From Spirosoma sp. KUDC1026 (GTDB lineage: Bacteria > Bacteroidota > Bacteroidia > Cytophagales > Spirosomataceae), in assembly GCF_013375035.1 (NCBI RefSeq), contig NZ_CP056032.1, forward strand, positions 2,832,001-2,896,000: a stretch of DNA of 64,000 bases, given 5' to 3'. Positions 7,482 through 16,342 of the stretch are shown here, one piece after another; the first letter of the stretch is position 1, and each line of letters opens with the position of its first letter. A program made the position numbers and the translations under genes. Under the pieces are notes generated by a model. That model saw nothing but the letters and a program-made list of their open reading frames with translations, ran no database searches and was not told the DNA's origin.

Positions 7482-9908
7482 TTATAAGCGTTCTTCAAAC
7501 AGTTTCAGAATTCGTTTGTATTCGTCCATCCAGCTTGTAGGTTCCACGAAGCCGTGGTCTTCGACGGGATAGGAGGCCAGCTCCCAGTTTTCTTTCCGCA
7601 ACTCGATCAGTCGCTGAGCCAGCCGAACGGCGTCCTGGTAATGCACATTGACATCGACCATGCCGTGGCAGATAAGCAGGTGACCCTTCAATCCTTCCGC
7701 GAAGTTGATCGGCGACGATCTACGGTAGGACAGGGAATCGGCCTGGGGTTCGTTCAGAATATTGGCTGTGTAGCCGTGGTTATAGGCCGCCCAGTCGGTA
7801 ACCGGACGTAGCGCAGCCCCGGCCGCAAATACGTCGGGCGTGGTGAACATGGCCATCAACGTAATGAAACCGCCGTACGAGCCGCCATAAATGCCGATGC
7901 TTTTTTCTTTCACCCCCTGGGTCTGTACTAGCCATTTGGCTGCGTCGACATGATCTTCCAGGTCTTTGCCGCCCATGAACCGATAAATACCCGTCCGCCA
8001 GTCGCGACCATAGCCCGCGCTGGCCCGATAATCGATGTCCAGGACCGTGTACCCTTTGTCGACCAGAAGGTTATGGAACATATACTCGCGGAAATACTGA
8101 CTCCACCACTTGTGGGCGTTCTGCAGGTAACCTGCACCGTGGACAAACACGACCGCCTTGCCGTTGGCTTTGACTGGCGATATGGAGTCAGGTTTATAAA
8201 GCCGGGCGTAAATAGGCTGACCGTCGCGGGAAGGGATGGTGACGAAGGCCGGTACGCGCCAGGGATAGGCCTTGAAAGCGTCGGTGGGGGAGTCGGTCAG
8301 TTTGACGGGCGTTGAATTCGGGCTTCCTTTCTTACCAGCTGTCGGCACGTCGACGACGTACAGTTCCCAGGGTTTGTTACTGGTCGAGTACCGAATCGCC
8401 ATGCGGGTTTCGTCGGGAGAGAGCGTTACGTCGTTAGCACCCGACATGGTCGTCAGGCGAGTACGCTCGCCACCCGTAACCGGCATGCGGTAAAAGTGCT
8501 GTTCGCCGGGGTGCATTTCATTCGTCTGCAGAAAGAAATGGGTTTTGTCTTTCGACAGTTGAACCTGCTGGACCTCAAACTTGCCTTTAGTCAGCTGCTT
8601 TTTCGAACTGGCCGTCTGTACGTTGATGGTGTAAATGTGCGAATACCCGTCGGCTTCCGACTGGAACCAGAGCGTCTGATTATCGGCCAGAAAATTCATG
8701 TTGCCGGGCGAGAAACCCCCACCAACACCTGGTCCGCCCACCCAGGAATCCTCGTGCTGGCGGTCGAGCAGGGCGAGTTTGGGGGCCGAATCGCCCAGGT
8801 CAAGGCGCATGATCCAGCGGTCTTTGTTATCCTGCGACCGCACGACCACAACAGCCAGCTTACCATCGTCGGACCAGACCGGACCGTTGATCGTTACCGG
8901 CCGGGCTTTCTTTGTGGTATCGGCTTTTGCGCCCTTGGGCGTGGGCAGGTCGGCCTGTTTGTCGTTGATGCCGGGGATGCTCTTCGTGCTGACCGTCCAG
9001 ACCGTGTCTTTCTGAATGTCGTACACCATAAACTCCTGGCTCATCAGGGGCGCTCCCACTTTCGTGCGCCCCGAGATATCTTCCGTATAGCCGGATTCTG
9101 TTACGTAGTTTGGAACGATTGTGTTTTTGGCGTTGCTGGGGTTTTTTCCCACTTTATACGTAACGTAGCGACCGTTGGGACTAAGCTGAGCGGTCATCAG
9201 TCGTTTGTCGTCCAGGTAAATCTCTTTCGGGCGTTTAGGCCGGTTGGCTTTGTTGATTCGTTCGGCTTCATCTTTATTCTCTTTCCGCTCGCGAATAACC
9301 GTTGACAGTCGCAACTGCTCGGTCTTCAGGAATTTCTCTTCGTCGGTTGACTTCGGCTCGGCCTTTTTGGTGGTTGGCCGGAAATCGGTCAATTGGGTCA
9401 ATTCGCCGGTTTGCAGGTCGAACTTGTAGAGATTCGAACCGCCCCGGCGGAAGACAACGGCTTTTTCGTCACCGGTGAAAACGGGGTCGCTTTCGGGTTC
9501 AACCGTGTTGGTCAGCTGACGGATGCGTCCGGTTTTAACGTCGAGCCAGTAGATATCGCCGTTTTTGTCGAACAGGCGCTGCGTATAGGTCTTATTATAG
9601 GCTTCGACGGGGGCGGTGGGCAGAGACAGCCGTTCGGCAACACTAACTTTGGCGGGTTTAGCGGGCGTTTTGCCGGTCAGTGCCACTTTATACAGTGAGT
9701 CCCCCAGGGCGCGCTCTGGATTCCAGTTAAAGTAGATCGTTTTGGAATCGTCGGACCAGTACGGATTCGTGGGCGACGTACCAACCCAGGTTTTGGGGTC
9801 CTGCATGATCGTTTCGATCGTCAGAGTAGGGCGCGTTGTCGGTTTAGGGGCAGGCTGGGCCAGGGCCTGAGTTGCCAGCAGACTAAGCAGCCAGAAAGGT
9901 GTTTTCAT
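7482..9908 (-). CDS. S9 family peptidase (prolyl oligopeptidase / DPP-IV type)
   Basis: 808 aa from ATG at 9908 (a TTG at 9929 is less likely). A signal peptide ends at TQALAQ. The N-terminal two thirds is a beta-propeller of WD/TolB-like repeats (for example PNGRYVTYK, SPDETRMAIR); the C-terminal third is an alpha/beta hydrolase with nucleophile elbow GIYGGSYGGF and catalytic His in EDHGFVEP. An exported serine exopeptidase that removes short peptides from protein ends, common in protein-degrading Bacteroidota. The following ~220 bases upstream of its start hold no other gene. Confidence 0.92.
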   Translation of the reverse strand: MKTPFWLLSLLATQALAQPAPKPTTRPTLTIETIMQDPKTWVGTSPTNPYWSDDSKTIYFNWNPERALGDSLYKVALTGKTPAKPAKVSVAERLSLPTAPVEAYNKTYTQRLFDKNGDIYWLDVKTGRIRQLTNTVEPESDPVFTGDEKAVVFRRGGSNLYKFDLQTGELTQLTDFRPTTKKAEPKSTDEEKFLKTEQLRLSTVIRERKENKDEAERINKANRPKRPKEIYLDDKRLMTAQLSPNGRYVTYKVGKNPSNAKNTIVPNYVTESGYTEDISGRTKVGAPLMSQEFMVYDIQKDTVWTVSTKSIPGINDKQADLPTPKGAKADTTKKARPVTINGPVWSDDGKLAVVVVRSQDNKDRWIMRLDLGDSAPKLALLDRQHEDSWVGGPGVGGGFSPGNMNFLADNQTLWFQSEADGYSHIYTINVQTASSKKQLTKGKFEVQQVQLSKDKTHFFLQTNEMHPGEQHFYRMPVTGGERTRLTTMSGANDVTLSPDETRMAIRYSTSNKPWELYVVDVPTAGKKGSPNSTPVKLTDSPTDAFKAYPWRVPAFVTIPSRDGQPIYARLYKPDSISPVKANGKAVVFVHGAGYLQNAHKWWSQYFREYMFHNLLVDKGYTVLDIDYRASAGYGRDWRTGIYRFMGGKDLEDHVDAAKWLVQTQGVKEKSIGIYGGSYGGFITLMAMFTTPDVFAAGAALRPVTDWAAYNHGYTANILNEPQADSLSYRRSSPINFAEGLKGHLLICHGMVDVNVHYQDAVRLAQRLIELRKENWELASYPVEDHGFVEPTSWMDEYKRILKLFEERL

Positions 9909-10132
9909 TGAAAGCGGGTTGTTATTCAAGCCCTCAAATTAATGAGAAATCAGCGAATACGGGCGATCTGCCCAGGAAACCTGACTACGAATGCCTCCGG
10001 TTTCTGGTAGCATCAAGGGAAGAAAACAGCCCGAAATTGGTGTAAAAGAGAGTTGTCTGCGTAAGAAAGCGCGCTTGCATTGGGAGGAAACAAGTGAAAA
10101 AAGTATCTTGCCCTGTTAATTCTTGTTTATTG

Positions 10133-10426
10133 ATGCAGTACGTTATCTACGCTTACGATTATACGGATGCCGATGCGCTTAGCCGCCGAATGGCTGTTCG
10201 ACCCGCCCACCTGGCTTACGTCCGGCAATTGAAAGCCAACGGCCAGTTTGTGATGGGAGGGGCCCTGCTCAACGACGCAGGGCAGATGATCGGATCCATG
10301 CTCGTGCTGGAACTGGAATCCGAAGCGCAGCTGGAAACGTACCTACAAGAAGATCCTTACCTCGTTGAGGGCGTATGGGACAAGGATAAACTGGACAGTA
10401 AACCGTTCCGCCCCGCCGTCGTATGA
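10133..10426 (+). CDS. YciI family protein
   Basis: 97 aa from ATG at 10133, where the YciI fold begins (YVIYAYDYTDADALSRR). The extended frame from 10094 adds 13 unconvincing residues. YciI proteins are small ferredoxin-like proteins with conserved His and Asp; here HLAYVRQL and the DDP-like EDPYLVEGVWDK segment fit. The role is unknown in most bacteria. Its last bases overlap the next start (ATGA), so the two are translationally coupled. Confidence 0.82.
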   Translation: MQYVIYAYDYTDADALSRRMAVRPAHLAYVRQLKANGQFVMGGALLNDAGQMIGSMLVLELESEAQLETYLQEDPYLVEGVWDKDKLDSKPFRPAVV

Positions 10427-10611
10427 ACAGTCGACGATTAGCGGCCGGGTTACTAATCTGGCTGGCCGTGGCAGGGACAACTGCCTGCCAGAGCCGGACC
10501 AGACCAGCGGAGCAGACAGTAGACATGCGGCCGGACACGACCATCTTTGATGACGATACCCTGGAAGGGGCAATCAGGGATTCGATCCGGCCCTCAAACC
10601 ACAGAAACTGA
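10423..10611 (+). CDS. Small putative lipoprotein
   Basis: 62 aa. A hydrophobic signal (LAAGLLIWLAVAGTTAC) ends in a Cys that could be a lipidation site, though the lipobox TTAC is weak. The short acidic tail carries no domain. ATG overlaps the YciI stop by four bases, and its stop lies directly before the HAD start, so these three genes form one tight operon. Confidence 0.6.
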   Translation: MNSRRLAAGLLIWLAVAGTTACQSRTRPAEQTVDMRPDTTIFDDDTLEGAIRDSIRPSNHRN

Positions 10612-10614
10612 CTT

Positions 10615-11304
10615 TTGATACACGCAGCAATATTTGATATGGATGGGCTGCTGGTGGATTCGGAACCCCACTGGCGAGCTGTTGAACGGGAGATTTTTGG
10701 ATCGGTTGGCTTGATGCTGACCGATGACGAATGTAAGAAAACGACGGGGATGCCCATTCTGGACGTGGTCCGGTACTGGCACGCCCGGGCTCCCTGGACG
10801 CAGGAAGCGGCCGGTGGCCGTAGTGACGAAGAACTGGCGGACGAAATGACCGAAGCTGTTCATAAACGTATTGCCAGCATGGCCGAACCCATGCCTGGGG
10901 CAATCGATGCCTTGACGTTTTTTGCCCGGCAGGGACTACCGACAGCCATTGCTTCGGCTTCACCCATGAGCCTGATTGAAGTGGTGGTTGATCGGCTGCA
11001 GCTGCGGCCATACCTGACCCTCTGGCACTCGGCTACGCTCGAAGCGCGCAACAAACCCGCGCCGGACGTGTATCTGGGGGCGGCCCGGAAACTGAGTGTA
11101 GATCCGGCTAGCTGTGTTGCCTTCGAGGATTCGGGCGCGGGTCTCCGGTCGGCACATTCGGCCGGGATGCGTACGATAGCCGTTCCGGCGGCCTTTGAAG
11201 CCAAGGAGCCAAAGTTCCAGATTGCCGACGTCATTCTATCCTCGCTGACCGAGTTTTCGCAGGACACACTTGCCCTGCTCCAGCAATCCGAAATGCATTC
11301 CTAA
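10615..11304 (+). CDS. HAD-family hydrolase (sugar-phosphate phosphatase / beta-phosphoglucomutase-like)
   Basis: 229 aa. The start must be TTG at 10615: the stop of the preceding gene is two codons upstream in the same frame, and the next ATG is inside HAD motif I (FDMDGLLVDSEP). Motif II is ASASPMS, motif III the Lys of NKPAPDVYL, motif IV FEDSGAGL. A subclass I cap with the look of YniC/HxpB, which dephosphorylate 2-deoxyglucose-6-phosphate and other sugar phosphates. Cytosolic. Exact substrate uncertain. Confidence 0.88.
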   Translation: MIHAAIFDMDGLLVDSEPHWRAVEREIFGSVGLMLTDDECKKTTGMPILDVVRYWHARAPWTQEAAGGRSDEELADEMTEAVHKRIASMAEPMPGAIDALTFFARQGLPTAIASASPMSLIEVVVDRLQLRPYLTLWHSATLEARNKPAPDVYLGAARKLSVDPASCVAFEDSGAGLRSAHSAGMRTIAVPAAFEAKEPKFQIADVILSSLTEFSQDTLALLQQSEMHS

Positions 11305-11337
11305 ACCTTTCTTGATACGTAGTTTATTGTAATTCGT

Positions 11338-12138
11338 ATGCGTCTCTACCAACTCGATGCGTTCACTGACCAGCTTTATGCCGGAAACCCAGCCGCTGTG
11401 ATCCCCCTGACAGCATGGCTTCCGGACGAGCTAATGCAGCAGATTGCCGCTGAAAATAATCTAGCCGAAACGGCCTTTTACGTCAAAACAGACGATGATG
11501 CCCACTATCATATCCGCTGGTTTACGCCAACGGTTGAGGTTGATCTGTGTGGGCACGCTACCCTGGCAACGGGTTATGTTGTCTTTTATCTGGAAGAAAA
11601 GCCCGACGCCGAAGAGATCTTTTTTGATTCGCGGAGCGGCTCGCTGAAGGTCTGCAAAGGTCAGGAAGGCTGGCTGACGCTCGATTTTCCGGCCGATGTG
11701 GTGCATAAAGCAAATTTACAGCCACCTGCTCTGCTGAGTAGTCTGGAAGAAAAGCCGCAGGAAGTTTACAAAGGCAAAACCGACTACCTGCTGATTTACG
11801 AAACCCAGGCTCAGATTGCGGCTCTGGACCCCGATTTTCGGGAAATGAGCACCGTTCCAGCTCGGGGGGTGATCGTAACGGCACCGGGCGATGCGGATTC
11901 GGGAGTTGATTTTGTATCCCGCTTTTTTGGACCACAATCAGGCATTGATGAAGATCCCGTTACCGGATCGGCGCATACAACACTGGTGCCGTATTGGTCA
12001 GAAAAGCTGGAAAAAACAGAATTGGTGGCCCGTCAACTGTCGAAACGGGGTGGGTACCTGCGCTGTAAACTAAACGGCGACCGTGTCGACATTTCCGGTC
12101 AGGTGAAACTCTACCTGACCGGCGAAATTGTCGACTAA
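11338..12138 (+). CDS. PhzF family phenazine biosynthesis-like isomerase
   Basis: 266 aa, the usual size for PhzF folds (two similar diaminopimelate-epimerase-like halves). The catalytic Glu lies in NNLAETAFYV, DLCGHATLATG is the conserved glycine/histidine motif of the first half, and DPVTGSAHTTLVPYW that of the second. Despite the family name, no phenazine genes are nearby, so it is more likely a general isomerase of unknown substrate. It starts 33 bases after the HAD gene and ends before a strong terminator. Confidence 0.9.
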   Translation: MRLYQLDAFTDQLYAGNPAAVIPLTAWLPDELMQQIAAENNLAETAFYVKTDDDAHYHIRWFTPTVEVDLCGHATLATGYVVFYLEEKPDAEEIFFDSRSGSLKVCKGQEGWLTLDFPADVVHKANLQPPALLSSLEEKPQEVYKGKTDYLLIYETQAQIAALDPDFREMSTVPARGVIVTAPGDADSGVDFVSRFFGPQSGIDEDPVTGSAHTTLVPYWSEKLEKTELVARQLSKRGGYLRCKLNGDRVDISGQVKLYLTGEIVD

Positions 12139-12152
12139 GTTAGAAGCATAGT

Positions 12153-12210
12153 AAACGCTGGCAAAGCTGATCGCCCGACGGAAACGGGCTGGTTTGTTGC
12201 CAGCGTTTTT
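12153..12210. terminator. Terminator between convergent phzF-like and DUF4198 genes
   Basis: A 12-bp perfect stem (12153-12164 with 12197-12208) runs into TTTTT on the plus strand. It lies between the stop of the PhzF gene and the stop of the convergent DUF4198 gene. Confidence 0.8.
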
Positions 12211-12212
12211 AA

Positions 12213-13031
12213 TTACCGGCAGCCAAACGTCAGGCTGCCCCAGTAGCTATGCCAGTCGGCGGGGCTGGGTTTCGTGGTATCGGCATGTACGTATGGAACC
12301 ATATGGACCAGACTGACCATACTGTTGCCGGCCCGCAGCCGGAACCGAACCCGCCCCTGCCCGTCGGACCGCTGCCGCTCCTGAGCGAGCGGATTCGTGC
12401 CGTTTCGATTACAGTAGCGTACCAGCGCTTTCGGCAGGGGTTTGTTGTCGTATAACACCTGAAACGTGGCAATCTGGCCGGGACGCTGGACGTACGGGTT
12501 TTGAGCAGGAATGATTTCCAGCGGCATTCCCGTATTCTCGGCGAAGGTATTATCCGGTTTGTCTCCTGCCTGGATCAGGGTTTTGACGCAGCGCTGGTAC
12601 ATTTCCCGGCTAGGTTTGCTGGTCGCCCCCTGCTGCTGCCGGGCGCTTACTACGTTGTCCAAGCCATCTTCTTTCAGGTACAGCAGAAAACTATCCGCCC
12701 GCATAGCCAGAAACTTAGGGGTATTGGCGAAACTGATCAGGTGCGTGCCCGCCGTGGTGAGCGATACGGGTAGGGTACCATACGTATCGCCAGGGAGGGT
12801 AGGAACCAGGTTTATCATGCCGCTGGCCGACTGGTGTTTGTACTGCACAATCCGGTCTTTGGCACCATCAGACCGCTCACCGGTGAACCCTTCACCCACC
12901 AGAACCTGTATGGTAACTTTATCGCCCACGTTCGCAAAAAAGCGACTGGGCTGCAACCAGAACTCATGGGCCAGTACCAGTCCGGCGCCAATAACCAGCA
13001 GAAGGAGAGTCGTAAAAAATTTCTTTATCAT
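12213..13031 (-). CDS. DUF4198 domain-containing periplasmic protein
   Basis: 272 aa with a clear signal peptide ending at GLVLAHEFWLQPSRF; the HEFWLQP block right after cleavage is typical of DUF4198, a periplasmic family found with nickel, cobalt and other metal uptake systems. The domain spans the rest of the protein. The promoter region is shared with a divergent small gene and contains an operator-like palindrome (13037-13053) very like the one before the siderophore receptor at 24644, which hints at metal-responsive control. Exported; role in metal handling inferred. Confidence 0.83.
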   Translation of the reverse strand: MIKKFFTTLLLLVIGAGLVLAHEFWLQPSRFFANVGDKVTIQVLVGEGFTGERSDGAKDRIVQYKHQSASGMINLVPTLPGDTYGTLPVSLTTAGTHLISFANTPKFLAMRADSFLLYLKEDGLDNVVSARQQQGATSKPSREMYQRCVKTLIQAGDKPDNTFAENTGMPLEIIPAQNPYVQRPGQIATFQVLYDNKPLPKALVRYCNRNGTNPLAQERQRSDGQGRVRFRLRAGNSMVSLVHMVPYVHADTTKPSPADWHSYWGSLTFGCR

Positions 13032-13034
13032 ATT

Positions 13035-13067
13035 TATTTGTATTAATTCTAAACAAGCCTAACTTTG
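13035..13067 (+). promoter_or_regulatory. Promoter with putative metal-responsive operator
   Basis: The -33 box TTTG (13037-13040), a 19-base spacer and the -7 box TAACTTTG (13060-13067) match the Bacteroidota sigma consensus. The imperfect palindrome TTTGTATTAATTCTAAA (13037-13053) covers the -33 box and spacer, just upstream of the DUF4198 start. Spacing and spacer sequence nearly equal those at 24575-24607. Binding by a Fur-type regulator is inferred. Confidence 0.6.
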
Positions 13068-13087
13068 TTGCAGCAAATCAGTGAACA

Positions 13088-13243
13088 ATGACAGTTGAGT
13101 TCAATTTTCAGGAAGAATTAACAACCGCTTTCGCCGTAAAACAGCCAGGCCAAACGAATGTTTTTGTTGGACAGGAGTGTGTGCTGAAAAAGTGCTGCAA
13201 GAAGTACAAAAAGGGGAAACGCTGTAAGAAATGCCCGGATTGA
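13088..13243 (+). CDS. Small Cys/Lys-rich protein (51 aa)
   Basis: ATG at 13088, 20 bases after a good -7 box (13060-13067). The first ~30 residues are ordinary; the C-terminal 20 hold five cysteines and nine lysines (ECVLKKCCKKYKKGKRCKKC). That pattern suggests a metal or nucleic-acid binding tail. Divergent from DUF4198 and sharing its operator. Too short for the usual ORF cut-off but convincing because promoter, start and composition agree. No family recognised. Confidence 0.65.
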   Translation: MTVEFNFQEELTTAFAVKQPGQTNVFVGQECVLKKCCKKYKKGKRCKKCPD

Positions 13244-13290
13244 TCGGATTGGGTGCCTGATTGTGAGGTAAAATAATCCATCTTCGCAGG

Positions 13291-13743
13291 ATGGAAACAC
13301 GCTATGAGCAACATCCCGCTCTACCCAATGAGCCGCAGTTGAGCGATTTAGTCGACCTGCTGGCGGTCATCTTTCCCAACGAATCTCCGGAGGCAACGCG
13401 CGAGAAATTGTTTTTTCAAAGTGCGAACGCCCCAGTTGTTACGCAACTGGCTTATCTGGGTGACCAACTCGTTGGCTGCAAGCTAGGCTATCGCCGGAAA
13501 CCTACTCATTTTTATAGCTGGCTGGGGGGCGTTCACCCCGACTTTCGTCAACACGGCATTGCGACTGGGCTGATGGAGCAGCAGCACGGCTGGTGCCGCG
13601 AGCAGGGTTACAAAAGCATTCGCACCCAGACCTATAATACGTGGCGGTCAATGCTTATCCTGAACATCAAATCTGGTTTTGACATCATCGGCACTGTGCA
13701 GGGAAAACACGGACTCACGATTGTGCTCGAAAAGCGCCTGTAA
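13291..13743 (+). CDS. GNAT family N-acetyltransferase
   Basis: 150 aa. The acetyl-CoA pyrophosphate loop is visible as PDFRQHGIATGLM (a version of RxxGxA) after the beta-4 strand GWLGGVHP-like segment, and the C-terminus QGKHGLTIVLEKRL matches GNAT beta-7. Acetylates an amine of unknown identity. It starts 47 bases after the small Cys/Lys-rich gene and ends 48 bases before hemW on the same strand. Confidence 0.85.
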   Translation: METRYEQHPALPNEPQLSDLVDLLAVIFPNESPEATREKLFFQSANAPVVTQLAYLGDQLVGCKLGYRRKPTHFYSWLGGVHPDFRQHGIATGLMEQQHGWCREQGYKSIRTQTYNTWRSMLILNIKSGFDIIGTVQGKHGLTIVLEKRL

Positions 13744-13791
13744 ACATACCGGTCAGGAACCCACGGCCCGTTTCGGTTGTCATACGGATAG

Positions 13792-14937
13792 ATGCATCTT
13801 TATCTTCACATCCCGTTCTGCCGCCAGGCCTGCCACTACTGCGATTTTCATTTCAGCACGAATCTAAGCCAGAAATCGGCGCTGGTTGACGCGCTCTGCG
13901 CTGAAATTTCCCTGCAGAAAGGCTACCTGCCCGGTAAAACGCTGGAAACGATTTATTTCGGTGGTGGAACACCGTCGCTGCTGACGGAGCCGGAACTGGC
14001 GCAGCTTTTTGAAACGATCCATACGCACTTTACCGTTTCGCCCACCGCCGAAATTACGCTCGAAGCTAACCCCGACGATCTGAATGATACGCCAGAAACT
14101 GGACTGTCGAAACTGAACGTACTACGTCAGTACGTTAACCGGCTGAGCATTGGCATCCAGACGTTTGATGAGGCAACGCTCCGCTGGATGAACCGGGCGC
14201 ACACGGCTACCGAAGCGGCAACCTGCGTCTGGCAGGCACGGGAAGCGGGTTTTGAAAATATGAGCGTGGATCTGATCTACGGCATCCCCAACCGGGATGC
14301 TTCGCTCTGGACGGCTGACCTGAACCAGGTTCTGGCGCTCGACGTACCTCATATTTCGGCTTACGCCCTGACGGTTGAACCCGATACAGCTTTTGGGCGC
14401 TGGCAGCAGAAAGGCAAGCTACCACCAATCGACGAAAACCTGGCCGCCGGGCAATTTGAGGAACTGGTTCAGGCGCTGCGGGACAAAGGGTATGAGCATT
14501 ATGAAATTTCCAATTTTGCCAAACCTGGTCGCTATGCCCGGCATAATACGGCTTACTGGCAACGACGACCGTATCTGGGCGTTGGACCAAGTGCGCACTC
14601 CTACAACGGGCACAGCCGGCAATTCAACATCGCCAATAACACCCGCTACGTATCGGCCGTTCAGAAAGGTGAGTTACCCGCCACAGTTGAGAAACTGACC
14701 ACGGTCGACCAGGTCAATGAATACCTGCTGACGGGTTTACGAACGCAGTGGGGCTGCTCACTGGCCGAATTGACCACTTTACTGGGGGCTAATTTTGCCG
14801 AACGTCAGGCTCGTGACCTGACAGAAGTGTATAACGCAGGCTGGCTGCTTCGGGATAACGATCAACTCCGGCTGACCGAAGCCGGGAAACTGTTCGCTGA
14901 CCGCGTGGCCGCTACGCTGTTTGTTGAGCAGGACTAG
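13792..14937 (+). CDS. hemW: Radical SAM heme chaperone HemW
   Basis: 381 aa. The radical SAM cluster motif CRQACHYCDF (CxxxCxxC) lies at residues 10-17, followed by FGGGTPSLL (SAM binding) and EANPDDL. The HemN C-terminal domain is present (NEYLLTGLRTQWG). HemW binds heme and delivers it to respiratory proteins; it is often misannotated as oxygen-independent coproporphyrinogen III oxidase. The protein is cytosolic and full length. The ATG at 13792 places the cysteines at the usual distance from the N-terminus. Confidence 0.92.
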   Translation: MHLYLHIPFCRQACHYCDFHFSTNLSQKSALVDALCAEISLQKGYLPGKTLETIYFGGGTPSLLTEPELAQLFETIHTHFTVSPTAEITLEANPDDLNDTPETGLSKLNVLRQYVNRLSIGIQTFDEATLRWMNRAHTATEAATCVWQAREAGFENMSVDLIYGIPNRDASLWTADLNQVLALDVPHISAYALTVEPDTAFGRWQQKGKLPPIDENLAAGQFEELVQALRDKGYEHYEISNFAKPGRYARHNTAYWQRRPYLGVGPSAHSYNGHSRQFNIANNTRYVSAVQKGELPATVEKLTTVDQVNEYLLTGLRTQWGCSLAELTTLLGANFAERQARDLTEVYNAGWLLRDNDQLRLTEAGKLFADRVAATLFVEQD

Positions 14938-15028
14938 CCTTAAACCGGTTAGTAGTCTTACCGGACTAATTGCCGGTTTTGTTAGTTTAGGATAAAATGC
15001 CTCATTTTCGCGTCCTGAATCCGTTTGT

Positions 15029-15874
15029 ATGAATCCGCAGCGTCCGGCCAACACCTTTCGTAACCAGTCTTCTCAGCAACCCCGCCCGAAGGTATCGCAC
15101 CCGGTTACGCAGCGGCTGCAGAAAACAGGACGTAAAGCAACACAATGGCAGAAAATCCGCCAGTACATTCGCCAGCGGCCCACGCTGGAGCGGGCGTACT
15201 GGCTCGTTCTCAAAGTATTCTTGTGGTTATTCATTTCCTCGGTCAGTTACGTAATCGTACTGAAGTATGTACCGGTCTGGGTAACGCCCCTCATTGTATC
15301 GCGTTGGGTGGATACGTTTGGGACGGACGAAAGCAGTCATGTCTATAAGAACTGGCGGCCCTATGACAAGATTAGCAAGGAAGTAGCGCTGGCCGTTGTG
15401 GCCTCGGAAGATCAGGATTTTCCCAAACACTGGGGGTTTGACTTCGACGAGATCCAGGATGCGATTAAAGATAACCGAACCCGGAAACGGCCTCGGGGGG
15501 CCAGCACGATTTCGCAGCAGGTAGCCAAGAATGTCTTTCTCTGGAATGGGCGGAGTTACCTTCGGAAAGGGCTGGAAGTGTATTTTACCGTGCTGATCGA
15601 ACTGATATGGGGCAAAGAGCGGATTCTGGAAGTGTACCTGAACGTAGCGGAAATGGGACCAATGACCTTTGGGGCCGAAGCCGCGTCACAGCGATATTAC
15701 GATCACTCGGCGGCATCAATGACACGGAACGAAGCCGCCCGGATTGCTGCCGTACTGCCTAATCCCCGCCTGTTTTCGATCGCCAAGCCATCCAGCTATA
15801 TCCAGCGCCGAACCCGGCAGATTAGCCGCCAGATGCGTTACCTGGGCGGGCAGAAATACATCCGGAGTCTGTAA
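15029..15874 (+). CDS. mtgA: Monofunctional biosynthetic peptidoglycan transglycosylase
   Basis: 281 aa. A basic N-terminal region (~60 residues) is followed by one membrane helix (~67-88, VFLWLFISSVSYVIVLKY) and a GT51 domain. The catalytic Glu is in VASEDQDFPKHWGFD, and RGASTISQQVAKNVFLW and KERILEVYLNVAEMG are conserved GT51 motifs. There is no transpeptidase domain. It polymerises lipid II glycan chains at the inner membrane. The cytoplasmic N-terminal extension is longer than in E. coli MtgA. Ends 11 bases before a convergent membrane gene. Confidence 0.93.
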   Translation: MNPQRPANTFRNQSSQQPRPKVSHPVTQRLQKTGRKATQWQKIRQYIRQRPTLERAYWLVLKVFLWLFISSVSYVIVLKYVPVWVTPLIVSRWVDTFGTDESSHVYKNWRPYDKISKEVALAVVASEDQDFPKHWGFDFDEIQDAIKDNRTRKRPRGASTISQQVAKNVFLWNGRSYLRKGLEVYFTVLIELIWGKERILEVYLNVAEMGPMTFGAEAASQRYYDHSAASMTRNEAARIAAVLPNPRLFSIAKPSSYIQRRTRQISRQMRYLGGQKYIRSL

Positions 15875-15884
15875 GGATCAGAGC

Positions 15885-16238
15885 CTACCAGAGTTTGAGG
15901 GGAAAGAACTCGCCCAGACTAATGGGCTCTTTGTGCAGAATGAATACGTAGATCAGAGCGGCAAGTACGAGGTAACTGACAGCCAGCCATTTCTTTTTCT
16001 GCTCGAATTCTGTGGGCTGATGATAATAGTCGTAGATCATGGAAGCCGACAGGCCCAGCACCATCAGAAAGAACGAGAACACCCCAAAATCTGTTCGGTA
16101 GATGCTAACCGACTGCATGAAGCGGGCCCCCGACACGATGTAGAAAAGCCAACTCGCAAAACCAGCCCGGTACAGATAAACGCTGAGCCGTCGATCATTT
16201 TTTAGATCAAAGAGATCTTCGGTGAATTTCTCGGACAT
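15885..16238 (-). CDS. Small multi-pass membrane protein
   Basis: 117 aa from ATG at 16238; the longer frame to 16316 adds residues with no support and would enter the divergent osmC leader. A soluble N-terminus (MSEKFTEDLFDLKNDRR) precedes three hydrophobic segments (about 30-48, 57-77 and 92-107). No known domain. Divergent from the OsmC gene, convergent with mtgA. Confidence 0.7.
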   Translation of the reverse strand: MSEKFTEDLFDLKNDRRLSVYLYRAGFASWLFYIVSGARFMQSVSIYRTDFGVFSFFLMVLGLSASMIYDYYHQPTEFEQKKKWLAVSYLVLAALIYVFILHKEPISLGEFFPLKLW

Positions 16239-16342
16239 GGTCTTGGTTAATTTGAGTGAGTGAAAATAGCAAGTATATCCGATAAACGCAAAAGCTGATG
16301 CTTGATTTACAGCCAACTGACTCGGCTAAAGATTACAAAACG

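Noticed and set aside
8496..9305. 269-aa plus-strand ORF inside the S9 peptidase gene
   Set aside because: Antisense shadow of a gene with clear domains; no start signal and a low-complexity composition.
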